Positions 7,591 through 14,471 of a stretch of DNA of 28,931 nt are shown here, piece after piece. The stretch lies in the NCBI GenBank assembly GCA_002327405.1, contig DCVO01000092.1:510-29440 (forward strand), given 5' to 3'. The stretch is from Thiobacillus sp. UBA2186 (lineage in GTDB: Bacteria; Pseudomonadota; Gammaproteobacteria; Burkholderiales; Thiobacillaceae). A model generated the notes under the pieces. The model worked only from the letters and a program-made list of their open reading frames with translations. It was not told the origin of the DNA and did no database searches. The position numbers and the translations under genes are program-made. Every line of letters starts with the position of its first letter. Within the stretch, counting starts at the first letter, position 1.

Positions 7591-7806
7591 TCAATCCAGC
7601 GCTAAAAAAGCGTCCTTGGCCGCATCGCACACCGGGCAGCGCCAATGGTCGGGCAAGGCTTCGAAAGAGGTTCCGGGCGCGATCTGCCAGACTTCGTCAC
7701 CCAGGGCGGGATCGTAGACGTGCCAGCAGATCCTGCATTCGCGCCGGGCGTTATCCGGGCATGGGGCGGCATCGGCTTGCCGCCTTGATTCAAGCACTGC
7801 ACGCAT
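7591..7806 (-). CDS. hoxR: Hydrogenase-linked rubredoxin HoxR/HupI
   Basis: A small rubredoxin of 71 residues from the ATG at 7806. The iron site is two Cys pairs, CRIC and CPVC, in ECRICWHVYDP...DHWRCPVCDAAKD. HupI/HoxR proteins support assembly of uptake hydrogenase when O2 is present. The start is uncertain: a GTG at 7836 would add ten residues and lengthen the overlap with hoxQ from 17 to 47 bases. The ATG is preceded by a modest GGCGGGG. The remaining N-terminal extension before the rubredoxin fold (MRAVLESRRQADAAPCPDNAR) has no recognised function. It is followed three bases later by hoxT. Confidence 0.9.
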   Translation of the reverse strand: MRAVLESRRQADAAPCPDNARRECRICWHVYDPALGDEVWQIAPGTSFEALPDHWRCPVCDAAKDAFLALD

Positions 7807-8665
7807 CCCCGCCGTCCAGCCATTGCAGGATTTCACCCAGCCGCAGCGCGCTGTCTTCCATGTCCTGCGGCGCCGCGCACGCCACTTCGGGAACGCCGCC
7901 GATCTCGATGGTGTTGAGGATCATCACGTCCTGGGAGTTGTAGTAGCGCACCCACCACGCGTTCTTCAGCGCGGTGGCGCTGATCCGGCAACTGCCGTAA
8001 CCGCGCGACAGGATGTCGGCGTGAGCCTGGCCCAGCATCTGTTCCAGAAAAACCTCGTCTTCCGGCGACAGCGGCAGCAGGGTGAGATTGATGACATGCG
8101 AGTCGCCCGTTTCGCGGTAATGCCGGGCGCGCTCCTGTACCTCGACCAGCACCGGGGGCGAGTTGATCGCCCCGACGGGCGGCGCATCCGGCCATTGCAG
8201 CGCATCCGTCGCCGCCGCTTCGGCGCTCGCGGCGACGACGGCGGGGATATCGCATACCTCGATCGTGTCCTGTACGCACAGGCCGTCCGCGCCAAAGCGG
8301 CGCACCCGCCATACGCCGGTCAGCACCGATTCCTGGATGCGCACCGGAGAAGAGCCGCCGAGCTTGATGCTGACCTCGCCCTCGCCCAGAACCTGGTTGA
8401 CCAGACCCTGCTCTTCCGGGGAAAGGTGGCTGACATCGACGCCTGACGCCCCCGCGTTTTCGCCACAGGCCGCGAGTGCTTCGCGCACGCGTGCCAGCGC
8501 CGCTTTGGCGGCCGTCAAATGCGCGACCTCCTCCGCTTCCGGCAAGCTGGGCGCGGCATACACCGCCATCGCCTCGGGCATGTTCATGCAGGCGAGCGCG
8601 CCGTCTTCGTCGGCGGGCTGCGAACCCGGCCCCCAAGGCACGATGGGAATATCGAGCGCTTTCAT
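7790..8665 (-). CDS. hoxQ: Hydrogenase maturation protein HoxQ/HupH (HyaF family)
   Basis: The 291-residue protein matches HupH/HyaF/HoxQ, needed for maturation of the small subunit of membrane-bound uptake hydrogenases. Recognisable blocks are IPIVPWGPGSQP at the N-terminus, LGEGEVSIKL in the middle and GYGSCRISATALKNAWWVRYYNSQDVMILNTIEIG near the C-terminus. Length is normal. The ATG lies four bases after the hupE stop and its end overlaps hoxR. In the best-studied systems it works with HoxO/HupG, also encoded here, as a chaperone pair for the Tat-exported small subunit. Confidence 0.92.
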   Translation of the reverse strand: MKALDIPIVPWGPGSQPADEDGALACMNMPEAMAVYAAPSLPEAEEVAHLTAAKAALARVREALAACGENAGASGVDVSHLSPEEQGLVNQVLGEGEVSIKLGGSSPVRIQESVLTGVWRVRRFGADGLCVQDTIEVCDIPAVVAASAEAAATDALQWPDAPPVGAINSPPVLVEVQERARHYRETGDSHVINLTLLPLSPEDEVFLEQMLGQAHADILSRGYGSCRISATALKNAWWVRYYNSQDVMILNTIEIGGVPEVACAAPQDMEDSALRLGEILQWLDGGDACSA

Positions 8666-8669
8666 GAAG

Positions 8670-9242
8670 CTAGAATCCGGCCAGCATCCACATGCCGGCG
8701 AACGCCAGTCCGGCGCCGCCCAGCCGCATCAACCCCGCCTTGATCGCCAGGCCCGCACCCAGGCCCGCCGCATGCAGCAGCGCGGTGGAAAGCACGAAAC
8801 CGAGCGCATACAGCCAGGCGTTCGCGATGGCCGGCATTTCCGCGCCGTGGGCATAGCCGTGGAACAGCGCGAACGCCCCCGCCAGCGCCATGCCGGCGGC
8901 CAGCGGCAGGCGCGCGGAAAATGCGATCAGCAAGCCCAGCACCAGCACCGAAGCGGCGATGCCCGATTCGATGCCCGGCAGCCAGTTGCCCAGACCGCCC
9001 CAGGCGCCGCCGGCAACCATCATGGCGACGAAGGCCAGCGGCACGGCCCAGCGCGCCCTGCCCCCCTGCTGCGCGGCCCAGGCGCCGACCGCGATCATGG
9101 CCAGCAGATGATCCAGCCCGGAGAAGGGATGCATCATGCCGGCGGCGAGGCCGACGCCGTGCACACCCACATGCGCCTGCGCTTCAGCGGCGAACAAGCC
9201 TGCCATGACGGTAATTGAAACGATCCACGATTTTGTTTTCAT
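8670..9242 (-). CDS. hupE: Nickel permease HupE (HupE/UreJ family)
   Basis: The 190-residue membrane protein probably brings Ni2+ into the cell for the hydrogenase. It has a cleavable-looking signal peptide (KTKSWIVSITVMAGLFAAEA, then QAHVG) and about six hydrophobic segments. The diagnostic motif HPFSGLDHLLAM appears near residue 38, matching the HPxxGxDH signature of the family. The ATG at 9242 is chosen because AAGGAG lies eight bases upstream; a GTG three codons earlier would abut this ribosome site. It sits between hoxO and hoxQ. In classical hup operons hupE lies after the protease gene, so the position is unusual. Nickel as substrate is inferred from family and context. Confidence 0.9.
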   Translation of the reverse strand: MKTKSWIVSITVMAGLFAAEAQAHVGVHGVGLAAGMMHPFSGLDHLLAMIAVGAWAAQQGGRARWAVPLAFVAMMVAGGAWGGLGNWLPGIESGIAASVLVLGLLIAFSARLPLAAGMALAGAFALFHGYAHGAEMPAIANAWLYALGFVLSTALLHAAGLGAGLAIKAGLMRLGGAGLAFAGMWMLAGF

Positions 9243-9284
9243 TGCCTGCACTCCTTGGTTGCTGAAAGATTGCTGAATGTTTTG

Positions 9285-9773
9285 TCATGCACTGCAACCG
9301 CCGCTTGCCTGACTGTGCACCGCCACGCCCAGGCTGGGCGGACGGCTGGGCGGCGCCGCGAGCAGGACGGGGATTTCCCGCAGATACTCGTCCCAGTCGC
9401 GCATGCCGGCGAGTACGCCGAGGTAGGCGCCATCACGCAGAAACACCAGCGCGGGCCACACCCCGAAACCGAATTTGATCTGCAGCGCCACCTCCGCCTC
9501 GGGCCGCACCAGGCCGACGCGAAACCGGTCCGGAAACGCCTTCATCAGTTCGGGCAGGACCGCCGCCACATCCAGGCTCTCGGGATAACGCTCGGGATCG
9601 CCGGCAAAAAACAGCAGGCGGTTTCCACTGCCGCCGACGAAATCCTCATACTCCGCCAAGCCCACTTCCGCCACGTCATGCGCCGAGACCAGGCGCGACA
9701 AGGGGGTTGAAAAAGAGGCGGAGCGCGCCGCTATCGCCGCTGCTCCGCCAACCGTCTGCCCGTTCACGTTCAT
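9285..9773 (-). CDS. hoxO: Hydrogenase small-subunit chaperone HoxO/HupG (HyaE family)
   Basis: The 162-residue protein has the thioredoxin-like fold of HyaE/HupG/HoxO but no CxxC active site; the matching place reads FGFGVWPALVFLRDG. The family binds the Tat signal of the hydrogenase small subunit and holds it until it is mature. The start at 9773 is supported by AGGAG about ten bases upstream and by a five-base gap to hoxL. The only Cys is near the end (GGCSA). It is followed by hupE after 42 bases. Confidence 0.87.
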   Translation of the reverse strand: MNVNGQTVGGAAAIAARSASFSTPLSRLVSAHDVAEVGLAEYEDFVGGSGNRLLFFAGDPERYPESLDVAAVLPELMKAFPDRFRVGLVRPEAEVALQIKFGFGVWPALVFLRDGAYLGVLAGMRDWDEYLREIPVLLAAPPSRPPSLGVAVHSQASGGCSA

Positions 9774-9778
9774 CGCGT

Positions 9779-10075
9779 TCAACTCCTGAGAAATTCCGGC
9801 AATTGCGGTTCGCGACCCGCCAGGTCGGCGAACAGCCCATCGATGTCCGTCCCGCCCTGCATCACGCGTTCCAGGGCATCGAGCGCATCGAGAATCCGCG
9901 CCGCCTCCTCCGCGCTCAACACCTCGCGCGCCCACTCCAGGTGCGCCAGCACCCAGGTGCCGGGTTGCTGCTCGCCGAGCAGGGACATGTTGAGCCGGCG
10001 CGCCTCGCCGCGTCCCTGGCAGATGGCGAATACGCCTTCGTGCCGGATCACTTGCATGGGTATGCCCAGGCACAT
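9779..10075 (-). CDS. hoxL: HypC-like hydrogenase chaperone HoxL/HupF
   Basis: The 98-residue protein starts MCLGIPMQVI, the HypC/HupF family N-terminus with the catalytic-type Cys2, which fixes the start. Compared with HypC it has the longer C-terminal helix region (ARILDALDALERVMQGGTDIDGLFADL) typical of HupF/HoxL. The family protects the large subunit precursor HoxG during cofactor insertion when O2 is present. It starts four bases after the hoxM stop and ends five bases before hoxO. Confidence 0.9.
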   Translation of the reverse strand: MCLGIPMQVIRHEGVFAICQGRGEARRLNMSLLGEQQPGTWVLAHLEWAREVLSAEEAARILDALDALERVMQGGTDIDGLFADLAGREPQLPEFLRS

Positions 10076-10079
10076 GCGG

Positions 10080-10703
10080 CTACCCGTACAACACACGGGC
10101 GTCGCCGATGCGGCAGGCTTCTTCCGCCCCCGGCCGCCCTGCTTCATAGGCATCGAGACCCAGGGCATGGGCGTTCAGATGTTCGTCTGCGGCCAGCGGC
10201 CGGGTGCGTGGTACCGGCTGAACTCCCCAGTCTTTAAGCTGTTGCAGTGCGAACTGCAGGCACTCGGGCATGCGTCCCTTCACCGCCGGCGTCAGGCTGC
10301 CGCCGTAGTCTTCCAGTTGCTGCGGCTGCACGCCGATCAGCAGCAGTTCCCGGGGATAGCGGCCGGTGAGTGCCGCCGAGGCCAGCACTTCCTGGAAACC
10401 GGTCTGGTGCAGGCTCATTTTCTTGGCCCCCATGAAGCGCGGCACCTCATCGTCGCGCACCAGCTTGATGGTGCCCGGCGCGAGGCCGTAATCCACCGCG
10501 TCGAACACCAGCAGCCGGCGCGCCGCCTGCACGTACTGCACGAGGTACAAGCCCTGGGTGCCGCCGTCCATCAGGCGTACCTGCTTCGGGAACTCGTACT
10601 GCTCGTGCAGCGCTTCCACCGCGCGCACGCCGAAACCCTCGTCCGCCCACAGCACGTTGCCGATGCCAAGGACGAGAACGTCGAAGGGCTGCTCGTCGAT
10701 CAT
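10080..10703 (-). CDS. hoxM: Hydrogenase maturation endopeptidase HoxM/HupD
   Basis: The 207-residue protease removes the C-terminal peptide of HoxG after nickel insertion. It has the family N-terminus VLVLGIGNVLWADEGFGVRAVE. Candidate nickel-contacting residues are Glu22, Asp68 (VFDAVDYG) and His99 (MSLHQTGF), in the same spacing as Glu16, Asp62 and His93 of HybD. The ATG overlaps the hoxZ stop by four bases. Its substrate is HoxG, which has a 15-residue tail; HoxC lacks one and does not need this enzyme. Confidence 0.94.
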   Translation of the reverse strand: MIDEQPFDVLVLGIGNVLWADEGFGVRAVEALHEQYEFPKQVRLMDGGTQGLYLVQYVQAARRLLVFDAVDYGLAPGTIKLVRDDEVPRFMGAKKMSLHQTGFQEVLASAALTGRYPRELLLIGVQPQQLEDYGGSLTPAVKGRMPECLQFALQQLKDWGVQPVPRTRPLAADEHLNAHALGLDAYEAGRPGAEEACRIGDARVLYG

Positions 10704-11380
10704 TTGCGCTCGTCCTTGAACATGCGGTAGCCGCTGATCATGGTGCTGACGATGCTCTGGCGCGACATGATGTCTTCGCGAATCGCGACATAGATGTGGA
10801 TGATCACGAAGCTCAGAATCCACCACATGCCGAGATGGTGCCAGCTATGCACATCCTGGCTCTGCCCGAACAGCGGGATCACCCATCCGAACAGATTGTC
10901 GTGCCAGCCATCCCGCCCCTCGCCCTCGGCATACAGCGCAAAGCCGGTGAAGATCATGAAAATGGAGCCCCAGGTGACGAAGACGAACATGAACAACTGC
11001 GCCAGCGGGTTGTGGCCGACGTATTTCCTGGGCTCCCGCTCCAGGAACAGGTACCAGCGCGACTCGAACCACACCTCCCGCCACCACTGCGGGTTGAAGA
11101 CCGGCAGCAGGAACAACTGCCGCGCATGGTGGTTGCCCGCGAAAGCCCAGTAGATGCGCGCCGCGAAGCCGATGGCGAACACATAGGCGGCGGTGAAGTG
11201 CGCGAAGCGGATATAGCCCATGAGGAAATTCGCGCTCGCCTCGCCGGGCTGGGTCGGGAGCGGGCTGGCGATGAAATAGCCGGTCAGCGCCAGCACCGTG
11301 ATGGACAGCGCGTTCACCCAATGCCACAGCCGCAACGGCGCCTCGTACACATATACCGCTTCCATTTTTTGCATGGACAT
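10700..11380 (-). CDS. hoxZ: Membrane cytochrome b subunit of uptake hydrogenase, HoxZ/HupC
   Basis: The 226-residue integral membrane protein anchors HoxKG to the periplasmic face and passes electrons from H2 to the quinone pool. Four hydrophobic segments are visible (about 20-40, 60-80, 128-150, 184-206). His residues expected to hold haem b occur in LRLWHWVNA, RFAHFTAAYVFAIGF and SWHHLGMWWILSFVIIHIYVAI. The ATG at 11380 is supported by AAAGGAG seven bases upstream. It follows hoxG after 14 bases and overlaps hoxM by four. Confidence 0.94.
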   Translation of the reverse strand: MSMQKMEAVYVYEAPLRLWHWVNALSITVLALTGYFIASPLPTQPGEASANFLMGYIRFAHFTAAYVFAIGFAARIYWAFAGNHHARQLFLLPVFNPQWWREVWFESRWYLFLEREPRKYVGHNPLAQLFMFVFVTWGSIFMIFTGFALYAEGEGRDGWHDNLFGWVIPLFGQSQDVHSWHHLGMWWILSFVIIHIYVAIREDIMSRQSIVSTMISGYRMFKDERK

Positions 11381-11394
11381 GGCCGGGCTCCTTT

Positions 11395-13185
11395 TCAGCG
11401 CACCTTGACCGACGTCATCTCCGCCCCGTCCGGCGACATGACATGGGTGGAACAGGCAAGGCAGGGATCGAAGCTGTGCAGGGTGCGCAGGATTTCCAGC
11501 GGCTGGTCGGCCCTGGCCAGCGGCGTGTTCATGAGCGAGGCCTCGAAGGCGCCGATCTGCCCCTTGGGATCGCGCGGGCTGCCGTTCCAGGTGGTGGGTA
11601 CCACGCACTGGTAGTTGTCGATCTTGCCGTCCTTGATGCGCACCCAGTGGCCGAGCGCGCCGCGCGGCGCCTCGGTAAAGCCGACGCCCTTGGCTTCCTT
11701 GGGCCAGGTCCTGGGCTCCCATTTGTCGATGTTGGCCGTGGAGAGGTCGCCGGCCTTGATGTTGGCCATGAGCTTGTCCTGGAAGTAGCGCATCTTGTGC
11801 GCCGCCCACGAGGCTTCCAGCCCGCGCGCCGCGGTACGGCCCAGGGTGGAGAACAGAGCGGTGACCGGCACGTCGAGTTTCTTCAGCACCATGTCCACCG
11901 GCTCCTTGAATTCCGGATTGTTCTGCGCGTAGCCGATGATGTAGCGCGCCAGCGGACCGACTTCCATGGCGTGGCCGCGCCAGCGCGGCGCCTTGATCCA
12001 GGAATACTTCGCGGCTTCGTCGATCTGCTCGATGTTGGTGTTCGAACCCTTGGCATTCTTGCCCAGCTGGTAATTCGGCTCGGTGACGCCGTCCCAGGGA
12101 TGCAAGCCTTTGGTCTCGTCCTCATAGCTGAACCAGGAGTGGGTGACGAATTCCTGGATCTGCTCCGGATCGCGCATGTCCACTTCGTGCACCTTGGACA
12201 AATCGCCGTTGATGATGGCCCCGCGCGGCAGCATGAGGTTCTTTGCCGAGTGATCATTGGCCTTGTCCGGGATGTCGCCGTAGGACATCACACTCTTGCC
12301 CGACAGGCCGCCGCCATGCAGCCAGCCCTTGTAGAACGAGGCGATGGCGAGCAGGTCCGGAATGTAGACCTGGTCGATGAACTCGATGGTGCGGTCGATG
12401 ATGGAGGACACCAGGTTCAGGCGCTCCATGTTGACCGCGCCCACCGCGCCGGTGTCGTGCACGTTGATGGCGCAGGGCACGCCGCCCACCAGCCAGTTCG
12501 GGTGCGGGTTCTTGCCGCCATAGATGGTGTGGATCTTGACGATCTCCTTCTGGAAATCCAGCGCTTCCAGGTAATGCGCCACCGCCATCAGGTTGGCCTC
12601 GGGCGGCAGCAGGTAGGCCGGGTTGCCCCAGTAGCCGTTCATGAAGGGGCCGAGCTGGCCCGACTCGACGAACTTCTTCAGGCGGGTCTGGATGTCGCGG
12701 AAATAGCCGGGCGAGGACAGCGGCCAGGACGAAATGCTCTGCGCCAGTTCGGAAGTCGCCTTGGGGTCGGCCTTGAGCGCGCTCACCACGTCCACCCAGT
12801 CGAGCGCATGCAGATGATAGAAGTGCACCAGATGGTCGTGGACCTGCAGGTTGAGCTGCATGATGTTGCGGATGGAGTTGGCGTTTTCCGGAATCCGGAT
12901 GCCGAGTGCATCCTCCACCGCGCGCACCGAAGTCAGGGCGTGGGTGCCGGTGCAGACGCCGCAGATGCGCTCGGTGAAGGCCCAGGCATCGCGCGGATCG
13001 CGGCCCTTGAGGATCACTTCCAGCCCGCGCCACATGGTGCCGGTGGATACGGCGTTGGTGATGACATTTTTGTCGTTGAGGTTCACCTCGACGCGCATGT
13101 GCCCCTCGATGCGCGTGACCGGGTCGACCACCACCCGCTTGCCGCTGTTGTCCAGCTTGAAGCCCTGAGTTTCGTAGACGCTCAT
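11395..13185 (-). CDS. hoxG: Uptake [NiFe]-hydrogenase large subunit HoxG/HupL
   Basis: The 596-residue catalytic subunit oxidises H2 at the NiFe centre. The first ligand pair is Cys75/Cys78 (RICGVCTGTH) and the second Cys575/Cys578 (DPCLACSTH). His581 is followed by a 15-residue tail (VMSPDGAEMTSVKVR) that HoxM would remove. Sequence blocks such as VVVDPVTRIEGHMRVEVN and PTTWNGSPRDPKGQIGAFEASL are those of group 1 membrane-bound uptake hydrogenases. It has no signal of its own and is co-exported with HoxK by the Tat route. It lies 12 bases after hoxK. Confidence 0.97.
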   Translation of the reverse strand: MSVYETQGFKLDNSGKRVVVDPVTRIEGHMRVEVNLNDKNVITNAVSTGTMWRGLEVILKGRDPRDAWAFTERICGVCTGTHALTSVRAVEDALGIRIPENANSIRNIMQLNLQVHDHLVHFYHLHALDWVDVVSALKADPKATSELAQSISSWPLSSPGYFRDIQTRLKKFVESGQLGPFMNGYWGNPAYLLPPEANLMAVAHYLEALDFQKEIVKIHTIYGGKNPHPNWLVGGVPCAINVHDTGAVGAVNMERLNLVSSIIDRTIEFIDQVYIPDLLAIASFYKGWLHGGGLSGKSVMSYGDIPDKANDHSAKNLMLPRGAIINGDLSKVHEVDMRDPEQIQEFVTHSWFSYEDETKGLHPWDGVTEPNYQLGKNAKGSNTNIEQIDEAAKYSWIKAPRWRGHAMEVGPLARYIIGYAQNNPEFKEPVDMVLKKLDVPVTALFSTLGRTAARGLEASWAAHKMRYFQDKLMANIKAGDLSTANIDKWEPRTWPKEAKGVGFTEAPRGALGHWVRIKDGKIDNYQCVVPTTWNGSPRDPKGQIGAFEASLMNTPLARADQPLEILRTLHSFDPCLACSTHVMSPDGAEMTSVKVR

Positions 13186-13197
13186 GCCTGCTCTCCC

Positions 13198-14286
13198 TTA
13201 TTTCTCTTCGCTTTTCTCTTCGTTCCTGTGCCGGGCGCGCTTGATCGCGCTGACCGCGGCATGGGCCGCAGCCGCCGCTCCCACCACGCCGGCCACCGTT
13301 CCGCCGATCTGGTCGGCATTGCCCTCGATGCCGAAGGGACGGACAGTGGTCAGCCGGTCATAGAACGAGCCCTTGTCCCAGAAGCCGTCTTCCGAACAGC
13401 CGATGCAGCCGTGGCCCGACTGTATCGGGAACGACACGCCGCCGTTCCAGCGCGTGGTGGAGCAGGCGTTGTAGGTGGTGGGGCCCTTGCAGCCGACCTT
13501 GTACAGGCAGTAGCCCTTGCGCGCGCCCTCGTCGTCCCATTCTTCGACAAACTGGCCGGCGTCGAAGTGCGGCCGGCGATAGCACTTGTCGTGGATGCGC
13601 TGGCCGTAGAACATTTTCGGGCGGCCCTGGCGGTCCAGTTCCGGGATGCGGTCGAAGGTCAGCATGTAGGTGATGACCGCGGTCATCACTTCGGCGATGG
13701 GCGGGCAGCCCGGCACCTTGATGATGGGCTTGTCGAGGATAACCTTGTGCACCGGGGTGGCCTGGGTCGGATTGGGACGTGCCGCCTGCACGCAGCCCCA
13801 GGACGCGCAGGAACCCCAGGAGATGATGGCCTTGCAGTCCTTGGCCACGCGCTTGAGTTGTTCAACGAAAGGTTTGCCGCCGATGATGCAGCTCATGCCA
13901 TCCTGGTTGAGCGGCGGATTGCCCTCCACCGCCAGGATGTAATTGCCCTTGTACTTGGTGGTGATCTCGTCGAGGATGGCCTCGGCCTGATGCCCGGCGG
14001 CGGTCATGATGGTGTCGTCGTAATCCAGGGAGATCATCGACAGCACCACGTCCTTGGCCAACGGATGCGCCGAGCGGATGAAGGATTCGGAGCAGCAGGT
14101 GCATTCCAGTCCATGCAGCCACAGCACCGGCGTGCGCGGCCTGGTTTCCATGGCCTGGGCGATCTTGCCGGCGTAGGCCGGCTCAAGGCCAAGCGCAGCG
14201 GCGGTCAGGCTGCAGAACTTCAGAAAACTGCGCCGGCTGATCCCCTGTCGACGCATGACATCGTAGAACGTCTCGATCCCTGACAT
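13198..14286 (-). CDS. hoxK: Uptake [NiFe]-hydrogenase small subunit HoxK/HupS, O2-tolerant type
   Basis: The 362-residue precursor carries a Tat signal (SRRSFLKFC, Arg18/Arg19) with likely cleavage after Ala45 (KIAQA/METRP). The proximal cluster region has the six-Cys pattern of O2-tolerant membrane-bound hydrogenases: ECTCC gives mature Cys17, Cys19 and Cys20, and SWGSCASWGC gives mature Cys115 and Cys120. The two supernumerary Cys (19 and 120) support the [4Fe-3S] cluster. Medial and distal cluster motifs follow (HDKCYRRPHF, CKGPTTYNAC, HGCIGCSEDGFWD). The C-terminal hydrophobic helix (GGTVAGVVGAAAAAHAAVSAIKR) anchors it in the membrane. The ATG at 14286 is preferred over one seven codons upstream because a GGAGG-type ribosome site fits it. 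It is the first gene after the sigma54-type promoter. Confidence 0.96.
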   Translation of the reverse strand: MSGIETFYDVMRRQGISRRSFLKFCSLTAAALGLEPAYAGKIAQAMETRPRTPVLWLHGLECTCCSESFIRSAHPLAKDVVLSMISLDYDDTIMTAAGHQAEAILDEITTKYKGNYILAVEGNPPLNQDGMSCIIGGKPFVEQLKRVAKDCKAIISWGSCASWGCVQAARPNPTQATPVHKVILDKPIIKVPGCPPIAEVMTAVITYMLTFDRIPELDRQGRPKMFYGQRIHDKCYRRPHFDAGQFVEEWDDEGARKGYCLYKVGCKGPTTYNACSTTRWNGGVSFPIQSGHGCIGCSEDGFWDKGSFYDRLTTVRPFGIEGNADQIGGTVAGVVGAAAAAHAAVSAIKRARHRNEEKSEEK

Positions 14287-14330
14287 GGCCCCTCCCCCTG
14301 TAAGCAAACGAATGTTGTTGCCATAGGGGT

Positions 14331-14346
14331 ATCAAGTTCCGTGCCA
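14331..14346 (-). promoter_or_regulatory. Sigma54 (-24/-12) promoter of the hox/hyp operon
   Basis: The minus strand reads TGGCAC, five bases, then TTGAT, about 45 bases before the hoxK ATG. The -24 half is a perfect consensus and the spacing is correct; the -12 half has GA in place of the usual GC. HoxA, an NtrC-type activator encoded in the same locus, is the expected activator. This is the only such match I found in the gaps I checked. Confidence 0.75.
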
Positions 14347-14471
14347 CAGCCGATGGATCGCGGATTTGCCTTGTTTTACAGCAGCTTGCCCGTTTTGAGG
14401 AAATCCGGCGGTGGAATGAATTGAAAATATTGTTTCCGTTTTTGCATTCGATACGGAAACCTTGCTGCCAG
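14347..14471 (-). promoter_or_regulatory. Upstream region of the hoxK promoter, between hoxJ and hoxK
   Basis: These 125 bases between the hoxJ stop and the -24 element are relatively AT-rich (for example around 14401-14460) compared with the surrounding genes. This is where HoxA and possibly IHF would bind, but I cannot point to a specific operator. No gene is seen. Confidence 0.35.

Noticed and set aside
230..14283. Long plus-strand open frames, such as 230-1948 and 11443-14283 (946 codons)
   Set aside because: They lie opposite clear hydrogenase genes, have Arg/His/Ala-rich low-complexity translations with no domain signature, and arise from high GC at third positions of the true genes.
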